A DNA stretch of 64,000 bases from Patiria miniata (taxonomy: Eukaryota; Echinodermata; Asteroidea; Valvatida; Asterinidae), in contig NW_024037068.1 in NCBI RefSeq assembly GCF_015706575.1, forward strand, positions 2,108,001-2,172,000, read 5' to 3'. Position numbers and translations under genes: made by a program. Positions 43,929 to 57,700 of this stretch are shown in pieces (the first letter of the stretch is position 1; each line of letters starts with the position of its first letter). Under the pieces are notes generated by a model. It worked only from the letters and a program-made list of their open reading frames with translations, did not search any database and was not told the origin of the DNA.

Positions 43929-45578
43929 GTGTTCGGACCTTATATATAAACCTTAGGCTAACACATTGCGAAACAAATTACCCATAAAGCATTCTGACAT
44001 GAATATCCATTAAATGCAAATTAAGAAAGAGCCAGTATGCAAATAAAAAGAGCCAGTATGCAAATTTCAGGTTTATATCAGCACTGTCATGTACATGTAT
44101 TTGTTTCACTACATTCCTTCTTTACAGCAATCACAAGAACTGTGCTAGTGAAAATGACAATAACTGATGGGTTTTTATCAATTTGTTGTGTACACTAGGA
44201 ATGAGGATGAATTTAAAACCTTTTAAAACTTTTAACACTTTCATTAATTCCTTTTTATGAATCCGAGTTATGTTTTAGTTTGGACATGTGAAAGTGTCTA
44301 TATACATGAAGTTTAACGAAATCACATAAAATAATGGAGACACAAGAAGATATTATTTTTACTATTCCGGCAAATACTTGGGAAACACAAGTAGTTTGAA
44401 AAGCTTTAACACAAATACGAGTATATATGGAGGTATGGTCAAACAGAATTTAGGACTGGTATATGTAAATGTCCCCCAAAATTCTTTAAAGGGATGCAAA
44501 AATAAGTTTAACACGGAAGAATTCTGAAGAATTTAAAAAGGATTAAAATAAGTATTAATTGCATACCTGGAAAGACAAAATAGTAGTGAAGGGCATATAA
44601 AAATAACAAATACAGATCAAAGTAATACGTTAAAATCCACACCGAATAACAAAAAATGAAAATTCATATGAACTGTGAATTTTTTGAAAATTTAACATAC
44701 AAATTGATTTTCCGACTGCAAAGAATCGATTTGATTGCTAAGATTCACGTTGTTTTAGGTAACACTTATAAATGTGACATGACTTTATTTTTTTTAATCC
44801 AAAACTTCTTAACAGCCTCTTTGCAAAACTACGAAACAGTTTTCCAATAACCTCAATATTTCTGTATTATGTACAAAGTATCCTAACAAGTTATAAAAAA
44901 TATGGTTTTTATTACATGGAAATACTCTTTTTATGAACTACAACATCAGAACAAAGTAAGTAATTATCTTATTCTGATTACATTTTTCAATGGTATAAAA
45001 TTTTCCACAGCAATATTCAAAATATTAAAAATCCTCAAAATACGAAGGTACACGTTTAAACTAGGGTACAACAACAAACACATAACACTATTTGAAAAAA
45101 ATTCTCTCGAAACTGAATATAAAAAGTTCTTGAAATACAAACAAAATATCTGTAGGTTAATATTTATAAGTCTATCCCTGCGTACTAATACTCACGGCTA
45201 CAATATTTCAAAATTTTCAGAATACATGTATACGAATGTCGTGAGTTTCATGTCAAATTGTCCTGAGTAAGCCATCACATCAGCTTATCCGATCTCAATG
45301 TTAATCAGTAATATCTTGGCATACATAAACATGTACCTCGAACAAAGATGGTGTTTCTGGCAAACAAGTCTGGCTAACAGTATCTAAACAGATAAATCTG
45401 TCTATTGTGCAATAATGTTTCACTCATTCTATACCTGACATGAACTGTTTAAAATAGTAAAAAAAAACAATTCGCAATGCTATCTAGTCACTGTCCAGAG
45501 TGATTGGTGTTAATACCAGAAATACATTTTAAATGTTCTCTTTCTATTTATAAACCACGGACTGCTTACATGAGGTTT
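43929..45578 (-). other. 3' UTR of the EGF/CUB gene and adjoining sequence
   Basis: AT-rich. AATAAA on the minus strand at 44784-44789, about 790 bp after the stop, is a plausible polyadenylation signal. Open frames at 44656-45270 show no domain. Confidence 0.45.
44784..44789 (-). terminator. Possible polyadenylation signal of the EGF/CUB gene
   Basis: AATAAA on the minus strand downstream of the stop at 45579. Confidence 0.35.
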
Positions 45579-45799
45579 TTACCTCTTATACGGCGAGATA
45601 AATTTGGATTTGGGCGGCGGCGCGGTTTTCGTGTAGACCACCTCCCGGGGTTTTTTGGTGCGTTGGTAAGTGCAGATGAGAATGACAATGAAGATGATGA
45701 TGAGTACCAGCAAGGCGGCGATGACGCCGATCCACCAGGGTTCTAAGGGCAAACCGTCCAGGCCGCCTTCATTTGGTAGCTGGGGGTTATCATCAGGTT
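45579..45799 (-). CDS. EGF/CUB gene last exon: transmembrane and cytoplasmic tail
   Basis: 72 codons and stop. An acidic linker ([12 protein letters not shown]), [20 protein letters not shown] as the membrane helix, then [20 protein letters not shown] ending [13 protein letters not shown] could be an SH3-type ligand and YTKT a phosphorylation site. Both are guesses from motif form. Confidence 0.92.
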
Positions 45800-48700
45800 C
45801 TGTGGGGTAAAAAAACAGAAAAGCCATTGGTGAAATTGTTAGGGATTTATATCTCTTCTTTGCAGATGTGTTGATTTTCAAAAGAACCAGTTTGATGGTT
45901 TCTGGAAAAAGTTCACCTATGTTTTTCATTTGCAAATCATAAAATAAAAAATTTGATTTCGAACAAAAACTCAAGACTGTCAAAAGAAGACAAGGCAAGC
46001 CTTATGCACGAGGAAGCCATTTTGGATCGTGTTCCCTGAATGTATTTTATAAATTGTAAACTGTTGAATGGGATGGTGCCAGACTATTTATGCATTCCAA
46101 GCCTCACTTTAATATTTTTTTTTCAAATGTGTCTTAAATTATAGGGTATGTTTAGTCACAAATTTTAAATTATTCAGCGGAGCAGACTGGTATTACTTTG
46201 TAATGAACTTGTATTTCATTGCTTTCATTTCTATTCGCAATTTCCAAAAATGATGATTTTACCTCGCTTTCAATTTAATATGGCCGACTCGTGGAAAAAG
46301 CCTTTACTGGTCCCCAGGGGCGGATCCAGGAATTTTTGTGGGGGGGGGGGTGTTTCATCAGCAAATCAATGTTAAAATGTAGACCCTTTTTTTCCACCGG
46401 ACACTTGACCTCCGTAAAATCAATAGTTAGAGGTAGATGTAGCACAGCCAAGTTTTATTTTTGTCTGGAGTGGTGTACTAAAACGTCAACATAGCCAGCC
46501 AGTCAATGGACTAAACTTGGCCACATGGCACACGGTGCACATATGCAAAACTGGCAAAAATCTTCCCATTCTGGGTCACTGTCTTCTGAGTGTCCCTGAT
46601 TTGGGGGTCTTTTTTCCCCACATTTTCAGAGTTTTTCCCTGACTGGAAAAATGGAAACTCGTTTTCAGGTTTTCCCTGATTTCCAGAATGTCTAGGAACC
46701 CTGATGTAAGGGTGTCCTAACTTACTGATTTCACAGTTGGTGCCCGAGTATCCCGTCTTGCAGATGCATTTGTACTGGTCAATGCCATTGGAGCAGATGC
46801 CCGCATTCTGACATGGATCGCTGTCACATTCATTGATATCTGTAATAAATAAGGGTTGATAAAATACATATTCTTTCAAAACGGTTGACTGTCAGATGAA
46901 ATCTGTGTCCTTTCTCTGCGTGTAGCTCAAGGCACATTAACATAGACATGGTAGATATTACTAACACATAATTATTTAAAAGTCACCTTTGAGATCTGGT
47001 TGTCCTACATATGACTGAACTTTTCATTTTTTTCAAAGCTAGCTAGTCGTCATCCATAATTCTCAACATTTATAAAAGCGTACACAATGTTCTACTTTTA
47101 GCAGACCTACTCCCCCCCCCCCCCCAAGAGTACTTTCAAAATGTTAATTTTCAAAGATATCTTGGAATGAACAATTTGTTCACAGTGCCAAGATTAGTTA
47201 TGGAATATTAGGGTCTCGAATATAGGCTATGCATGTAAGTTGCGCTTGCCGTACCCGCACGCATATGCAATATGGCTACAGAAAGTGGCGGCTGAAAAAG
47301 ATTGCGTCGCGTATTTTGTCTTCGGCGCGAATGACAATCAAATTATGGCTGCACCCATAAATTGCAAGCTGGTCAGAATGGTCGCCATAGTACCAGTTTT
47401 ACAAATGAAAGATCTTCTGAAAGCTCCTTACCAAAAATTCTGAACCGAAAATACTGATCACAATTTCACAAAATTTTGAAAGCATACATGAATCGCACCA
47501 GCGTAAATCTTGATAATTATGACTGACCCCTTAAACGAAACCAAAACCTGGTGCTTACATTTTTGCAGCTGCTGGACAATTTTAAATTTCTTTAACTGCA
47601 GAGAATATACTACAACATGGGTACGGAATTCATGATAACACATCCAACACCACTGCAATCAATGATTTTTATTTCACACGCAAATTTTCTTTAATATTTT
47701 ATTCATTCACGTACCAATGCTGCAGTCAAAGCTCATATAGCCAGACTGGCAGGCACAAATGTAGCCGGCGATCTCGTCCGTGCAAGAACCACCATTCTTA
47801 CATGGGTTGCTCAGACATTCATTGATATCTGAAACAGAAAACAGTCAATCACATTGCTTGATTGTTAATGTTGCATTGCTACATGGATTAACCCAATGGT
47901 CCCTTACCATGTCCCCCCTTCAAAAAAAAATAATGAATAAATAACTGCCCAGCACTGTGTAGGGGGGTGTGGCCTAGTGGTAAGGGTTTGTGACTATGAT
48001 CATAGGGTCAAGGGTTCGAATCCAGCTGCTCGTACTATATTGTGTCCTTGGGCAAGCCACTTCACCCCCACTTGCCTCTCTCCACCCAGGAGTATAAATG
48101 GGTACCGGGATTAGCTGGGGAGTAACCTGCTATGGAATTGCATCCCATCCAGGGGGAATAGAAATATTCTTAGTCATTTTATGTCAAGGAGCGGGGGATA
48201 AACAGCAGCCTGATTGGCCATACTGACTCTTGACTGACTTTACTTTAATTGTTACTATATGGTTTCATTATGGAATTCATACTTCATTACGGAATGAATA
48301 CAATATAGTGCAGGTGTTAACAGGTTAAATTTTGCATGGTTTCAATCGCAGATATGTTTTCTGTTTGCTGGAAACTCGACTCGGGGTTTTAAACTTTTTT
48401 GATTGAAGGCAACGGACTTTAATGCTAAAAAGGGAGGTAAATTGAAAACAAAAAATTGTTATTTGTGATGAATATTTATGGAGCTGCTAAATTTTTTTAT
48501 TTCTTTTGAAACTTTTCTATCGAAATCTGACACTTCTGGGCAGAGCTTGAAATGCAGATCCTACCTAAAGGTGATGCTGGGTAATTTGCAGATTTGTTTG
48601 CAAATTTTTTGTTGACCCAAGGTTTGAAAATACTGTAAATTTTCAGACATTATCATAACTTTCAAGAAATGCATATCAGAACTTTCAAGAAATGCAACTC

Positions 48701-51700
48701 ATTTAAATATCTCAACAAAGAACGTTGCCAAATTTTCCCAACAACTTAATTCTTACAAGGAAAAAATTTCCAAAAACAAAACCATCATTTGCAAAAAAGG
48801 TGAAATCCATATTCCAAAAAGTTTCTCTCGACCGGCTGCCAAGAAGAAGCCTTTTAACCAACATATTAAATCTTTACCTGATTATTCAAGAGTAGGTTCA
48901 ACCAAATTCCATGTGTACTTACTGATATCACAGGTTGTTCCTTCAAAGCCAGACAGACATGTGCAGACAATCTCTCCTGATGTGTCATTGCACGTAGCAC
49001 CATTCTTGCACGGGTTGTTCAAACAACCCTTGCCAATTCCTGAAAAGGGAAACGATTGTGTAACACATTAAATTTGCATACCCATGCTCTTCGAAAAAAG
49101 GATGTTTTTCTTGTTACGAATTTTAAAGATATAAGCACTGAAAAATTCATGCATAAGGTTCACTTGTCTCCAACCAAATTCTATTTTGGGTCGACCCGAG
49201 TTTCTCTTAATACTACTCTGGAACGCAAGTCTGAAACAGATGTCACTGATTCAATTAAAAATGCTAGATTTGTAAGGATGCTTATGGACTCACTGGTTTC
49301 GCAGTTCTTCCCCAAGAACCCAGCCTCACAGATACACTCATAGTCATTCAGGTGGTCGATGCAAGTTCCTTTGTTGACACAGGGGCTACTGCCACACTCA
49401 TTAATTTCTGTGGATCGGCACCATTAATAGCAAAAACAGGAAGATTCAATTAAAACTGTGGCAATTTTTTATTAAAGACATCTCACAAGTAAAGTTTCAA
49501 TTTCAGAGTTACTCAATTGCTCAATAACAACACAGTTGGCAGTCTTTTCTTTCCATTACCCAATAGCGTTATATAGTCATTGCAAAGCACTTGTTCTGCA
49601 GAAGTCAGAAAAATATATTCATGTCATTAAAAGGTACTTTGGATGAATTGCTTTTTTGTGTTTGTGTGTGCCACAAAATGTCCGCCGTGTCAGAAATAAA
49701 CAACCGGGTTTTGTGGTCTTTCCTCAGAAACAGTGAGATATTAGGTTAGTTTCTTCTCAACTAGAACTTTGAAATAGGATGAGTATTAAACGATCTTTAA
49801 AAAAAATGTGATGTCAGGAGATGTGCCCCACAAGCAAAAATCATCAAATTTAAAATAAGTGAGTCAATGGCCACACTTTTTTTAAAATTAACTCTTATTG
49901 TTTTCTTCCAAATAATACCATTTCAGGATGAATAATTTCACAGGGTATTTGGTACCATCCCTATCTTGACTTTCAGCGAGATTTTTCTCATTCAATCAGT
50001 AGGTTTGTATCCGGATGATTATCAACGTTCCCACGTGCCTTTGAAATCCGACTAACAGCTCACTTAGTATAACAGGTCCCATGTAAGCAAGCAGGCACAT
50101 AATGAATCACAAATCAACCAACAAATCTTAAACCAACGGTTCGTAAACCAACGCTGTCTGTTGGAGATTATAAACTTACCCGTTTCACACTGCGTTCCGG
50201 TGTAACCAGGAACACACTGGCAGACAAAAGTGCCATCATCACGTGGCACACAGACACCGCCATGGAAGCAAGGCCTATTGACACAGGCCACTGAAAGGAT
50301 AGAAAAGAAACAAGAATAGAAATGAACAGGGCCACAATAGAGAAAACCTCTACGAAAGATGAGTACGATGTGGTAAATTTGAATTTCAGTGTTTTGGTAA
50401 ATGAAAGAAATGTTCATGAAATATCTTTCTATTTGATTCATAGCGATATTTCAAATTACTAGAACGCCATCTCGCTGTACAAATGAAGCCTGCTGGGCGC
50501 ATTTATATTTGTGCACAAACTAATGGAAAACTCAAAATGTAGTACGGCTTAAGTACGGCTATTTGTAAATCTGCGTTTGTACTCTACACCAGTACATTAT
50601 TAAAGCTGATACACCCAAAACCAAAATGCATAAAATACATAAATGGCAAACGTACTGCAAAAAAGAAAGAAAAAAGCACCCCCCCCCCCAAAAAAAATCT
50701 CCCTTTCTGGGGGGGGTTAAAATATATTTTTGTTAAGATTTATGTTCAGACATGGAACTAGTAATTACAAAGAAAAAAATGAGTAAATTCCAAAAAACAC
50801 AAGACTTTGTCCAGTGTTTCTTCAATTTGTAATGGCATTCATGAGAAGTAAAAAAACGAGGAAATCAGCGGATCCGATATTGCTTTGGCAAATGTTCAGC
50901 TTTCTTGTCTTTTCACACTGCAATAACCTTTTGAAAAGTTATGACTTTCACTTTCAGGTTAAATTCATCAGGCTTTTTGTAAACCCTTCAAGTTGTTGAT
51001 TTTTTTCTGATTATGCTTGGCACAAATTAACACATGAAACAAAAATCATAATGGGGGCATAACATACCGACTGTTTCACAGAATATCCCAGCGAAGGCAT
51101 TGGGACAGCTACAGTAGAACTGGTTGACTCCATTGATGCAGACACCGTTATTCATACAAGGAGAGGACTCACACTCATCCACATCTGCAATTCAAGACAT
51201 ACAAGACTTTAAGGCGATCTTATAGGCATATAGGATCATTTGCATTTATAATCCCATTTATATTTCATATGCGAGTGCGAGGCCTAAACGGCGTGAGTTC
51301 GGGACCATTTTCCATCAGTATGTCCCCAATAGCGGGCAAATACCCACTTGCAATTTTGTGTTGGGGTAGGCCTATTTATGTGTTTTATGGCTCACTGCGG
51401 TATTTTCGCAGGCCTCCCAATATTTCATAGGCCCCCAAAGTTTTCGTAGGCCCCCAATTTGTCGTAGGCCCTAGGCACAGTGCCTACAGTGCCTTTTGGG
51501 TGATCCGGGCCTGCCCAAAAGTAACATAGGAAATTATTATCAAAAAGCAGACTTGGATTAAAGATCGTACTGGTACTAAACACCCTGTGAAATTATTCCA
51601 TCTGGTTTGCTGTAATTTAAAAAAAAAAAATCAACAAATGTAGGTGATTTCATTTTTGGAATGAAGAATGCTATTGACGAAATCGTGTTTTGTGATCAAA

Positions 51701-54700
51701 AGTCGAGTCGCGCTGAATACTACTTATTTCGTCACGACTCTTGAACAATGGCTTAAAACACACCAATGATGAATCTAAGGGAAAATGTAAGCGCTACCAA
51801 AGATCCATTTGCACTCACCAGTCTCACACAATCTTCCCGTGCTTCCAGCGGTACAGTTACAGGTGATCACGCCTCCCACGGTGAGGCACACTCCACCGTT
51901 GAAGCAAGTATCCTCCGTGCAAATCTCAGTGATCACTGTCAGATCAGATCAAATCAAATCAAATCACCAACCCTGACATTTCTAGAACTGACTGATTCAT
52001 TCAGCCCCACCCCACATGTACCGCCCCCAATGTCACATAACATGTTCCAAGTCAGTCGGATTTTGTCCGATTTGGTTACGCAATCATGGCTGTGATTGGT
52101 CAAAACATGACGGGGCAGGGTTTAACACATCAGTTTAAAATAACAAATTTTCCCCTTAAAAGTTGCATTCCTAGCAGTCTGCAAGCAGACTGGTAGTCTG
52201 AGTATCACCTGTTCTCCACAAGGCCCTATCTCCGGCTGAACGTCTGATATATATGTAGGAATGCAAATGTATGCGACGCCGCACGCCAGCCAATCGGAGT
52301 CGACATTACTAGTTTGGTCATTTCACTCCCAAATCATGACTAAAACTGTGACTAAAACTGTGATTGGTCAGTCTGGATGCAGTGTTTTTGAAATACAACC
52401 ATGGTCGGGCGCATACAGATCTACAAAACTAAGGCATATCGCATAACATATCGTTAGAGAGCATGTGACTTTTTGCTCGATTCATAACATGTCTCTGTTT
52501 TATTTATAGCTATCCATTACAAGAGCCGATGTACAAAGTGCCCGCTGATTGGTCAAAATCTAGAGGTCAAGAGGCGGTTGTCTTGCATAATTAATCAGCA
52601 AATCGGCTCACAAAGACCAGCAAACTGGCTCCTGGTCCATACATTATCTATACTGATTGTGGGCAGGAACCAGCCTACCCAGCGAGAACGGAATTATTGT
52701 CTGGCAGCCAATAATTTGAGATTGAAAAGCAATAATTCAGAAACAAACACATTGGCTGTTTTGGGTTTTTTTGGTCGATGTCTCACCCAAAAGTGAATAA
52801 CTTTTGTATTGCTTAAAAATAGCAATTTAACAAAGGAATCTATTTTTTGGGGAGGGAACTCGACACAGCAAGAGGAACACAACTTTAAAACTGATCTACG
52901 ACAGCTGACAATTCAATCCAAAAAAAAATGTTTCCCATTCAAACTGAAAAATTCCACTGGAGCCTTGAACTTGTATACACAACGAAAAGAACTTTAACTT
53001 TGCCTGTCTACTTGATACTAAATATTGCGCCTTACTTACGTGTTTCACAGAGACTACCGCTAAAGCTGACCTCACATGAACATGTAGTTGTTCCATCTGA
53101 CATCTGGTTGCATGTACCACCGTTCTGACAAGGGTTGGGGTTGCAGAAAGCTATAGAAATATGAAAACAGAATGAATACTAACGTCGGGCTGAGATGTGA
53201 CATTACTGGAATTGAAAAAAAACGGGCAAACATGTGCAGAAAAAATTCTTTATAAAGCGTGTTCCAAAAAAAATGTCCCTCTGGGTCACTATCAAACTCC
53301 CCAAGTTTTCCCTATTTTGGGGTGTTTCTCCCAAATTCCCGGAGTTTTCCCTGAATGGAAAAATGGCAACTCATTTCCCCTGATTAACAGAGTGGCTGGG
53401 AACTTTGCAAGGTACACACCAAGTTATAAAATGGATAATGAAAGACAAGATCAAGTACTCACTTTGTTGCTGACACTGCAGACCGCCCCAGTTGATGGGG
53501 CAAACACAGACGAAACTCTCAATGTTATTTTGACAGGTCCCACCATTCACGCAGGGATTACTGGCGCAGGGATCGTTAGCTAGCAAGGGGAAACAAGTCA
53601 ATGGTCAATTTCACTATAATACAGTATACAGCAGCTCAAAGGTATAAGTAAAAGTCAAGTCTTTCACAAGCCATGTGGCCCGTCAGGCCGGCATTTATCT
53701 CCAGTTTCAGTAGCATGAAATAACTGAGAATATTTCTATTTCCCCTAGATGGGATGCTTGTCCTTCGCAGGTTACTCCCAAGCTGATTTACACTCCTGGG
53801 TGGAGAGAGGCAAGTGGGAATGAAGTGGCTTGCCCAAGGACACAACCTATGGCAAGCGGTTGGATTCGAGCCCATGACCCTCTGATCATGAGTCACGAAT
53901 CCTAACCACCAGGCCACACTCCCCAACAGCTCAAAAGTATAATCTCACTAAATAACTAAATATCAAATTTCTTAATTATTTTGTAAAATCTTTCAGCAAT
54001 GGCCAACATGCCCTTATTTCAGTTGCAGTTTTTTTCAGTGAGTAACCTTGTACTATTATATTGATCACTAATTCAATAGTTACAATAAAAAAAAAAAAAC
54101 ATGCACTGTTTTCCTGTCAAAAGCAGACGTTACTGGGCAGAGCTTGAAACTGAGATATAAGCCATATCGATTTGGGGTTTCAGTTTGTCAATTTGCAGTC
54201 TTTTGGCAAATTTGTGCTCCTATCCACTGTGTACAGAAGTACCCCCTCACCGGTTGAAAAGAGAGAGGCTGGTGGGAAGTGGTTAAATCGGTTTCAATCG
54301 GGTGCCATCTTGCTTCGCGACCGTACCAGTACCGCAATTCACACACTGTGCATGCAATGCATGTACATGAAAAGAAGGCACCGTTGCTAGGCAAATTGCG
54401 CCCTCTCGTGGTCATGCACGGAGCTCATATATGTTTAAAATATACTGTAAAAGTGTCAGACCATAATTTGGCCTCTAAAGATGATTTTTTAAAATCTGTA
54501 GAGGTGTACCAGTTTCAACTAATGCATTACCTAAATCTTTTAAAATTAAACTGTTATTGTAAGGGGCAAAATCTGTAGTTTACATTTTGACAGAACACAT
54601 CATATATATACCCCCTGAATGCCAACTTACTTTCCAAATCATTGTCCTTAATCTCGATCATGAAACCTTGGGCTGTCTTGCTAGTGTCAGTCGTGAACGT

Positions 54701-57700
54701 GATCCACAGCTGATTGCTCTTCGTGACGAAGTTGCTGGGCGGATCGAGGCCGGAGTGTCGAATGACGCGTGAGTCTACGTTACCGGCCACAAGCCCGTTG
54801 CCGGCCTCCAGCCAATCATAATGCAGCTCCGTGCTGAAATTGGCAAAAATGACGCGGATGCGGCGACCGAGGGAGACCTCTACAAGCCAGCGACAGCTCA
54901 GATCGTCCCCGTAATTGTCTGGGAAGTTGGGAGACTTTATCGCAATGGTGCCATTGTTGGGAAGGGTGTAGTTGACGACACATCCGATGGCTGCAAAAAA
55001 AATAGCAATCACGAAACTTTCTTGTGAATCAAATTTTACTTCTGTAATCCACGTCAGAATCCGACCTCTACGGCTGAAATGAACAATAACTCGCTGAACA
55101 TAGAAATGCTTCATTCAGAAGGGCCCGTCTCAATTTATACCCAGGATGAGTTCTGGACATATTCTGGACATTGTATCGGGTAGACGTAGCAGGATACTGA
55201 ACAACTTTCCCAGCAATCTTCCCGCAATGTTATCAGTATTGGTGAGTCAAGCAGTTGCTGATGAAAATTTCCCCTGAACATGTCCAGGACAAATGCAGAG
55301 CTTCTGGACAAAGTGAATGATTCTACCCACAACTCGTCCCGAATATGAATTGAGACAGGCCCTAATGCCAGTTGCAAACAGTTGGTATTTTCAAGCCAAA
55401 AAGAGTTAAAGTTAAATTTTTTTTAAAAATAACCCTGTTGAATAGTGTAACTCACATATTTCACAGTTTTGACCCATGAAATCCTTCATGCAGCTACAGA
55501 GGTACCCGGTGGTTGGCAGTTGCTGACACGTTCCTCCATTCATACACGGCATCAACTCACACTCATTAATGTCTGAAATGAGAAGAGAAATGCAATTTTT
55601 TAAAGATTTATGGTTTGGAAACAATGTTGAATACAAGAACAAAAGGTTTTGTGCTTGGGTAATCTACAGAGCCTTCAAACAGAAAAATCTATCCTTGTGC
55701 TGCAGCCCGCCCCTAAAAAAATACCCTTTTCTCACTGTGAAATCGGCAAAATTATAAACACAAAGCTTGTCTAACCTGATGTCAAAAGCGGTTTTCAAAA
55801 TGCGTTGTGTTTTTTGTCAGAAAAAAACTTTGAATTAATTACATACCAACGTCACAGTTTTGGCCAGTGAAGCCTTGACGACAGTTGCAAACATAGGAAT
55901 TGGAATTACTGGTGCACTGACCGCCGTTTCTGCAAGGAGCACTCAGGCAATGGTTGATTCCTACAACAAAATGGCAGAATAACTTCCAATTAGATTTGCA
56001 GTATTGTACTTTGAGTCCATCACAACTGCTCACAAGTTTGTCACGGATACTCACAAGTCCTCACAAGTCTGTGAACCTGTGACCTCCCAACTGCCATTCC
56101 GGTGCCCTACCAACTGAGCTATCCAGCCCTACATTGGCGGTCCCCCATTTGGTCAATGTCTTTGTTCAAGGGGCACTAGACAGAAGCTATTGCTCGAATA
56201 GACAATGCTTTAAAACGAACAAGTTTGCTGAAGAATACTTTCAATGTGATAGAGGGGACGAAACTGTGTTTACAGGAACGGAGTGCCCATCTCTCTTTCA
56301 TTAGCGATTGGGCAAGACTCATATGCTGCTGTGGGGGGATCGCCACACCTCCTCCACAGCGAGTCTGTTACCTTCCAAGCATTGAATAATGCCGGTACCC
56401 ATTTAACACCTAGGTTGAGAGGAGTAATTGAGGTAAAGCGCCTTACTCAAGGGCACAACATGTATGTCCACGATGGGGCTTGAACCCACAATCTCACGAT
56501 CATGAATCCTATGCTCTACCGCTAGACCACACGTGCCCCCTGTGATACTTCAAGGGTATAGTATACTTGTGCAGAAAGACAGATAGGTGCACGGAAAAGA
56601 TCAAGCTAATTTCATATTTCAAACAGCTGTTAAACAGAAAACATTGCATCTTATAAAAAAACAATACTTCACAAATGTCCTTGTTCAGCAAAATTCAAAT
56701 GGGTACCACTCATTAGCAGATTATACCACAAAATATGCTGGCTGGTAAGCAGAGTCTGTTATTATAAGCAAAACGTTGCTGCGGTAAGCAAGTTTTGAGG
56801 AGATTCGGAGGAGATTTTCAAACTTACGAATTCCGCAATCCACTCCTTCCCAGCCCGGTTGACAGTCGCACACGTAATGAGAGCACATGTTACGACATAC
56901 CCCGTTATTCTTACAAGGGATGCTGCCGCACACGTCCACCTCTGTGAAGAAACAAATAAATACAGACTGGAGTACAGCTCAACTTCAGAAGTTAATGAAC
57001 TCAATTTTCATTCCAATGATACTTCCTATTGTTTTGTGACATATCACAACAAAAAGTGGGTGCTGTGGTCCAATGGTTACGCCGTTATGGTGTTCGACTC
57101 GTGTGCCGTGGTACGTGGGTTCAAATTCGCCTCGGGAAAATAGAATGCTTAATGGATCACATCGGGAGGCTAGTTTTACTATACCACGAGATAAAGCAGT
57201 CAATATTTGTATACTGTCCCAACTATAGTTGGGGTCATTACTATAGTTGGGGGAAACAATTAAGTACAAAAGTTAACAGTCTAAATTGCTCTTATTGAGC
57301 TTAGTAAACCCAAATGAAGTCCAAAATATCTCAATTCTAACCAAAAAATCTAATTTAAAGTACATGCTATGGTGGCAGTCTCCACGGCTGACTAACAAAG
57401 GGAAGAGTGTGCATTCCTCATGAAAAACAAGTTGACATTCACAATGGCCATTTTAAGACCCCCTCTTAAGATGTCTAAATACCAAAAGACCAAGCTGTTT
57501 TAAATATATAACCATATCTTTTAGTACCACAAACGTATCTACTGCTTACTTCAAGCAGTCAGATATTGTAAGCCTTGCATAAGGCCAACCTGAGTATCTG
57601 AGTGACAAAACTTACCGATATCACAGAAAGGCCCGGTATTGCACTCATTACACTCACAGCGGAAGCCGTTGACGAGACGCGTGCAGGTGCCGCCGTTGTT

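Noticed and set aside
44902-45270. 122-codon plus-strand open frame near the EGF/CUB 3' end
   Set aside because: AT-rich, no domain, and it lies in the probable 3' UTR of the opposite-strand gene.
53197-53583. 128-codon plus-strand open frame
   Set aside because: Antisense to an EGF exon and its intron.
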